Positions 6,727 to 9,800 of a stretch of DNA of 9,800 nucleotides are shown here, one piece after another. Made by a program: the position numbers and the translations under genes. Under the pieces are notes generated by a model, which was not told the DNA's origin, made no database searches, and saw only the letters and a list, made by a program, of their open reading frames with translations. Position 1 is the stretch's first letter. The number at the start of each line of letters is the position of its first letter. This stretch comes from an uncultured Clostridia bacterium (GTDB lineage: Bacteria > Bacillota > Clostridia > Christensenellales > Aristaeellaceae): contig CALNAU010000131.1 of assembly GCA_937874275.1 (NCBI GenBank), positions 1 to 9,800 on the forward strand. Reading direction: 5' to 3'.

Positions 6727-7586
6727 TGCACGACCCTCCTGCGGTTGATGAAGGAAAAGATGAAGTTGATGGCCATGACGATGATGAACAGCACCACGCC
6801 GGTGGCGATGAGGCTTTCGCGGTGCACATCGGCGGCGTAGCCCATCTCCAGCAGCACGTTGACCGTCAGCGTGCGCACGCCGGCCAGTATGCCGGTGGGC
6901 ATGCGCGCCTGGTTGCCGGCCACCATCAGAATGGCCGTGGTTTCGCCGATGGCGCGGCCGATGCCCAGCACAATGCCCGACACAATGCCGGACTTGGCGG
7001 CGGGCACGATGGCGCGAAACACGCTGGATTCATGCGTGGCGCCCATGGCCAGGCTGCCCTCGTAATAGGAGTTGGGCACCGCGTTGATGGCGGCCTCAGA
7101 CGTCTGTATGATGGTGGGCAGAATCATGATGGCCAGCAGGATGGAGGCCACAAACATGCTCAGCCCGTTGCCGCCCAGCATGTTGCGGGTGAAGGGCACC
7201 AGCAGTTTGAGGCCGAAGAAGCCATACACCACCGAGGGGATGCCGGCCAGCAGAGCAACGGCGGGCTTCATCACCCGCACCACCCGGCTGGAGGCGAAGC
7301 GGGCCATCAGAATGGCGGTCAGCACACCGATGGGGGCGCCGAGCAGCAGCGCGCCAAAGGTGACCAGGAAGGACCCGACGATCATCGGCAGGATGCCATA
7401 GATGCCGCGCAGGGGTGCCCATTCGGTGCCGGTGATGAAATCCCACGCCGAATACTTGGCAAAGAAGGGCAGCCCGTTGGCAAACAGGAAATAGCAGATG
7501 ACGCCGACCGCGAAAATGCAGACGCATGCGGAGGCTAAGAATAGCCCCCGCATGAGTCCTTCGGAAATGTTTTTCCGATGCTGCAT
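6723..7586 (-). CDS. pstC: Phosphate ABC transporter permease PstC
   Basis: The partner of PstA in the phosphate channel. In its 287 residues I see a first membrane helix (about 14-36), the typical extracytoplasmic segment with ITGTEWAP (51-58), ALLAGIPSVVYGFFGLK (111-127), the coupling loop YYEGSLAMGATHESSVFR (174-191) and GIGRAIGETTAILMVAGN (208-225). About six membrane helices fit the family. The start ATG 7586 is four bases after the pstS stop. No convincing Shine-Dalgarno precedes it, so ribosomes probably reinitiate after pstS. M12 is another possible start with AAGGA only three bases away, but the first 11 residues resemble the short leader usual in relatives. Confidence 0.96.
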   Translation of the reverse strand: MQHRKNISEGLMRGLFLASACVCIFAVGVICYFLFANGLPFFAKYSAWDFITGTEWAPLRGIYGILPMIVGSFLVTFGALLLGAPIGVLTAILMARFASSRVVRVMKPAVALLAGIPSVVYGFFGLKLLVPFTRNMLGGNGLSMFVASILLAIMILPTIIQTSEAAINAVPNSYYEGSLAMGATHESSVFRAIVPAAKSGIVSGIVLGIGRAIGETTAILMVAGNQARMPTGILAGVRTLTVNVLLEMGYAADVHRESLIATGVVLFIIVMAINFIFSFINRRRVVQ

Positions 7587-7590
7587 GGGA

Positions 7591-8472
7591 TTACTTGTTC
7601 AGCGCTTCCCAGGTGGTGACTTCGCCGGTGAACACCTGGCGAACCTGCTCCACCGTGATGTCTTCCACGGGGTTCGCCAGATTGGTGACGATGGCGATAC
7701 CGTCGGTGCCGATGACGGTGGCCAGGGCGCCCTTTTCGGTCTCGCTGTCCTTGAGGGTGCGGGAGGCCATGCCGATGTCATAGGTGCCATCCAGCGCGCC
7801 GGTGACGCCGGCGGAGGAACCGGTGGACTGTACTTCAATCTTCGCTTCGGGGTTCAGCTCCATGTAGCCCTCGGCCAGCAGCTCCATGACGGGGGCCACG
7901 GAGGTGGACCCGCCCACGGTCAGGCTGCCGGACTTGTTGGCGGCCGCGTAGCTGGGGGTCTGGTCGTTGGCGCTGGAGACAAGGCCGTCTTCGGTCACGA
8001 TGGCCTGGCCTTCCTTGCTCATCACATAGGCCATGAAGTCCTTGGCCAGTTCGTCGGTCAATTCGCCCTTGGTGACCACGTTGAAGGGACGGGCAATTTT
8101 GTAGGTGCCGTTGAGGATGTTCTCGGTGGAGGCTTCAATGCCTTCCACCTTGAGGGCCTTGACGGTGTCATTGTGCAGCACCGAGGAGAGCGAGGCGTAG
8201 CCGATGGCGGCCTGGTTGTCAGCCACGGTGGTCAGCACCAGGTTGGTGCCGTTGGAGATGATGGCTTCGCTGTAGGTGTTGTCTTTTTCTTCGCCGGAAG
8301 CGTCCTTGGCTTGCACGCCCGTCAGCTCAACAAAGGCACCGCGGGTGCCGCTGCCCTCTTCGCGGGAAACGACGGTGATGACCTGTTTTGCGTCAAAGTC
8401 CGCGGCCAGCGCGGTCAGGCCCAGGGCCATGGTGAGAATCAGGAGCAGCGCAGTGAAAGAACGTAATTTCAT
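7591..8472 (-). CDS. pstS: Phosphate-binding protein PstS with apparently permuted halves
   Basis: A 293-residue secreted phosphate receptor for PstCAB. The start is ATG 8472, seven bases after AAGGAGG (8486-8480). An export signal (about 1-23) ends in ALAA, fitting signal peptidase I. There is no lipobox and no cysteine anywhere, although Gram-positive PstS is usually a lipoprotein. The order of parts is unusual. Residues 31-165 match the normally C-terminal half: ITVVSREEGSGTRGAF (32-47), AIGYASL (89-95), NGTYKIARPF (121-130), MSKEGQAIV (151-159). Residues 183-293 match the normally N-terminal half: LTVGGSTSVAPV (184-195), YDIGMASRTLKD (231-242), IGTDGIAIV (254-262), FTGEVTTWEAL (281-291). 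Likely phosphate ligands by comparison with E. coli PstS are R37, S41-T43, D232 and the 187-191 loop, so binding is probably kept. First gene of the operon. Confidence 0.93.
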   Translation of the reverse strand: MKLRSFTALLLILTMALGLTALAADFDAKQVITVVSREEGSGTRGAFVELTGVQAKDASGEEKDNTYSEAIISNGTNLVLTTVADNQAAIGYASLSSVLHNDTVKALKVEGIEASTENILNGTYKIARPFNVVTKGELTDELAKDFMAYVMSKEGQAIVTEDGLVSSANDQTPSYAAANKSGSLTVGGSTSVAPVMELLAEGYMELNPEAKIEVQSTGSSAGVTGALDGTYDIGMASRTLKDSETEKGALATVIGTDGIAIVTNLANPVEDITVEQVRQVFTGEVTTWEALNK

Positions 8473-8517
8473 GATAAATCCTCCTTCATAAATGGCATCT
8501 TCGTGATGCAACTCAAA

Positions 8518-8570
8518 GGTAAATCCTGTGTGTAAAGGACCGGCGGGACATTGTGTAAAATCTATGTAAA
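8518..8570 (-). promoter_or_regulatory. Probable Pho box array upstream of pstS
   Basis: In the pstS direction there are TTTACA hexamers at 8570-8565, 8559-8554 and 8536-8531, and TTTACC at 8523-8518. The first two are exactly 11 bp apart; the other intervals are 23 and 13. Tandem TT(A/C/T)ACA-like hexamers with 11-bp period are the known binding pattern of PhoP/PhoB in Bacilli. The position, 46-98 bases before the pstS start and ahead of an operon encoding PhoB, supports autoregulation. I could not assign a convincing -10 box. A 5-bp hairpin (8495-8509) lies in the leader. Confidence 0.65.
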
Positions 8571-8632
8571 ATGAGTGGAGGGGGGCTTTGCATCAGGGGA
8601 TTGCCGCGGGGTGTATTTTGCGTATGCAGCAG

Positions 8633-8656
8633 GCGGCAAGGGTTCTTTCCCGCCGC
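8633..8656. repeat. Inverted repeat just upstream of the ppk2 -10 box
   Basis: GCGGC (8633-8637) pairs with GCCGC (8652-8656), and GGG (8640-8642) with CCC (8649-8651), leaving an AA bulge and a TTCTTT loop. It covers the place where the -35 region would be, so it could be an operator, or simply a GC-rich coincidence. Confidence 0.35.
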
Positions 8657-8665
8657 GGCGGGGTA

Positions 8666-8674
8666 TGTTATGAT
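8666..8674 (+). promoter_or_regulatory. Putative extended -10 promoter of ppk2
   Basis: TGTTATGAT combines the TG extension with a 5/6 match to TATAAT at 8669-8674. The -35 region is poor, as is common for extended -10 promoters. A start near 8681 would give a leader of about 33 bases before ATG 8714. Confidence 0.5.
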
Positions 8675-8713
8675 AGGCACAGCCAAATGAATCTTTCGCC
8701 AATGGAGGGACGT

Positions 8714-9577
8714 ATGAATATTGAGCAATACCGCATCCAGCCCAAGGAGAAGGTGGATTTATCCAAGCGCACCACCCGCAGGCCTGATGACGCCGACAAA
8801 AAGGACATCACCGAAAAGCTGATGCCCGAAAACATCCAGAAGATGGCCGACCTGCAGGAGCGCCTGTACGCGGAAAACCGCTATGCTCTGCTCATCTGCC
8901 TGCAGGCCATGGATGCCGCCGGCAAGGACGGCGCCATCAAGCATGTGATGACCGGGCTCAACCCCCAGGGCACGCAGGTGGTGGCCTTCAAACAGCCCTC
9001 CAGTGAGGAGATGGACCACGATTACCTCTGGCGCATCGGCCGCGCGCTGCCCCGCCGCGGTGAGGTGGGCATTTTCAACCGCAGCCATTATGAGGAGGTC
9101 ATCGTAGCCAAGGTGCACAACCTGGTGGCCAATCAGCAGCTGCCGCCGGAGCTGGTGGACGCGGACATCTGGCAGGAGCGCTACCGCCAGATCAACGACT
9201 TTGAGCGCTATCTGCACGAAAACGGCATCCGCACGGTGAAAATCTACCTGCACCTGTCCAAGGACGAGCAGCGCGACCGCCTGCTGGACCGCATCAACGA
9301 GCCGGAGAAAAACTGGAAGTTCTCCTCCGGCGATGTGCGCGAGCGCAAGCATTGGGATGAATATATGAAGGCATACGAGGAAATGATGGAGGAGACCTCC
9401 ACCAAGGAGGCGCCCTGGTACGCGGTGCCCGCGGACAACAAGTGGTATGCCCGCTATGTCATTTCCGAAATCGTCAGACAGCAGCTCGAGGCCATTGACC
9501 CGCAGTTCCCCGAACTGGCGCAGAGCGAGCGGGACGTGCTGGAGGAGTGCCGGGTGCTGCTGGAGAACGGCAATTAA
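8714..9577 (+). CDS. ppk2: PPK2-family polyphosphate:nucleotide phosphotransferase (class III type)
   Basis: This 287-residue cytoplasmic enzyme should move phosphate between polyphosphate and nucleotides. Class III members phosphorylate AMP and ADP, so it can tap polyphosphate to make ATP. It shows Walker A AMDAAGKDGAIKHVM (65-79), then NPQGTQVVAFKQPS (83-96) and HDYLWR (102-107), Walker B region GEVGIFNRSHYEEV (116-129) and a lid-like WDEYMKAYEEMMEETS. The wording NPQG and FNRSHYE is that of class III rather than class I or II. The frame is open back to 8588, but ATG 8714 has GGAGGG at 8704-8709 and fits the family length. It is divergent from pstS, which suggests shared phosphate physiology. 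No TTTACA repeats lie near its own promoter. The stop overlaps that of the convergent gene. Confidence 0.93.
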   Translation: MNIEQYRIQPKEKVDLSKRTTRRPDDADKKDITEKLMPENIQKMADLQERLYAENRYALLICLQAMDAAGKDGAIKHVMTGLNPQGTQVVAFKQPSSEEMDHDYLWRIGRALPRRGEVGIFNRSHYEEVIVAKVHNLVANQQLPPELVDADIWQERYRQINDFERYLHENGIRTVKIYLHLSKDEQRDRLLDRINEPEKNWKFSSGDVRERKHWDEYMKAYEEMMEETSTKEAPWYAVPADNKWYARYVISEIVRQQLEAIDPQFPELAQSERDVLEECRVLLENGN

Positions 9578-9800
9578 CCCAACGTAAAGGCGACCATTTC
9601 TAAACCCCGGAAGGCGGCGTATTCCTCCGCCAGGACGCGCACGGCATGGCGCGCACCGGGGACTTCCTGCCAAAGGGCCGCGCGGACAGACAGTCCGCCG
9701 GCCTTTTTTGTGGCCGTCCAGGTGCCTGCGATACTTCCCTCATGTAAAATGACGCCGGGGTTGGCCACCGTCTGCCACACCTTACGCTGCAGGGCCTTGT
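9574..9800 (-). CDS. Winged-helix DNA-binding protein, HTH_42-like, C-terminal part
   Basis: The frame is open from its stop at 9574-9576 to the window edge, so only the last 75 or so residues are visible and the start lies beyond 9800. The readable part includes VWQTVANPGVILHEGSIAGT followed by W and a basic KK pair. A segment of the form P-G-x-x-L-x-x-G-x-x-A-G-x-W resembles the C-terminal end of PF06224 (HTH_42) proteins, which include the DNA glycosylases AlkZ and YcaQ; many others are uncharacterised. The assignment rests on this motif alone and I cannot see the catalytic region. Its stop codon overlaps the ppk2 stop through TTAA (9574-9577), and the likely ppk2 terminator lies within it. 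Confidence 0.65.
   Translation of the reverse strand, partial: KALQRKVWQTVANPGVILHEGSIAGTWTATKKAGGLSVRAALWQEVPGARHAVRVLAEEYAAFRGLEMVAFTLG
9676..9709 (+). terminator. Strong intrinsic terminator for ppk2 inside the convergent gene
   Basis: GGCCG (9676-9680) pairs with CGGCC (9699-9703), and GCGGAC (9682-9687) with GTCCGC (9693-9698), with C9681 bulged and a five-base loop AGACA. TTTTTT follows at 9704-9709. The hairpin is about 100 bases past the ppk2 stop. Read the other way it lacks a long T run (only TTT), so it should not stop the convergent gene. Confidence 0.82.

Noticed and set aside
8588..8713. Upstream extension of ppk2 by 42 codons
   Set aside because: It runs through the promoter and the inverted repeat, has no ribosome binding site of the quality seen at 8704-8709, and would exceed the usual PPK2 N-terminus.
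1..9800. CRISPR arrays, insertion sequences, tRNA or rRNA genes
   Set aside because: No regularly spaced repeats, transposase motifs or tRNA-like cloverleaf seen. The hairpin array has unlike units, so it is not a CRISPR.

Overview
The window is GC-rich by eye, has strong AGGAGG-type ribosome binding sites and tightly packed genes, and looks like a chromosomal segment of a Firmicute, most likely a high-GC member of the Clostridia. That placement is inferred from operon style, protein features and the half-swapped PstS; no rRNA or marker gene confirms it. I see no insertion sequence, prophage gene, CRISPR array, tRNA or rRNA.

Left part (1-1577, + strand): a CadC/SmtB-like ArsR-family metal sensor with two apparently complete metal sites, an NADPH-dependent FMN reductase ended by a clean intrinsic terminator, and a 66-residue two-helix membrane protein of unknown role.

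Middle (1578-8472): an unusual intergenic stretch made almost entirely of consecutive hairpins (about 1597-1834), bracketed by two near-identical 18-bp copies. It is followed by a complete phosphate-starvation operon on the minus strand. In transcription order this is pstS-pstC-pstA-pstB-phoU-phoB-phoR. PstS captures phosphate outside the membrane, PstC and PstA form the channel, PstB powers it, PhoU links transporter state to the kinase, and PhoR/PhoB is the two-component switch. Junctions from pstS to phoB are 4-nt gaps, 3-nt gaps or 1-4-nt overlaps, so one mRNA and coupled translation are likely. Only phoB-phoR has a real spacer (49 nt), and it holds a hairpin that presents the phoR ribosome binding site. 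TTTACA direct repeats upstream of pstS, two of them exactly 11 bp apart, look like a Pho box through which PhoB would control its own operon.

Right part (8473-9800): divergent from pstS lies a class III-type PPK2 polyphosphate kinase, joining phosphate uptake to polyphosphate use. Its stop codon overlaps that of a convergent partial gene, apparently a winged-helix protein of the HTH_42 (PF06224) type, and the ppk2 terminator seems to lie inside that neighbour's coding sequence.

The most notable observation is that PstS appears circularly permuted: the half that is normally C-terminal comes first, and the usual N-terminal phosphate-binding half comes last. The hairpin array is the best candidate for an undescribed non-coding element.
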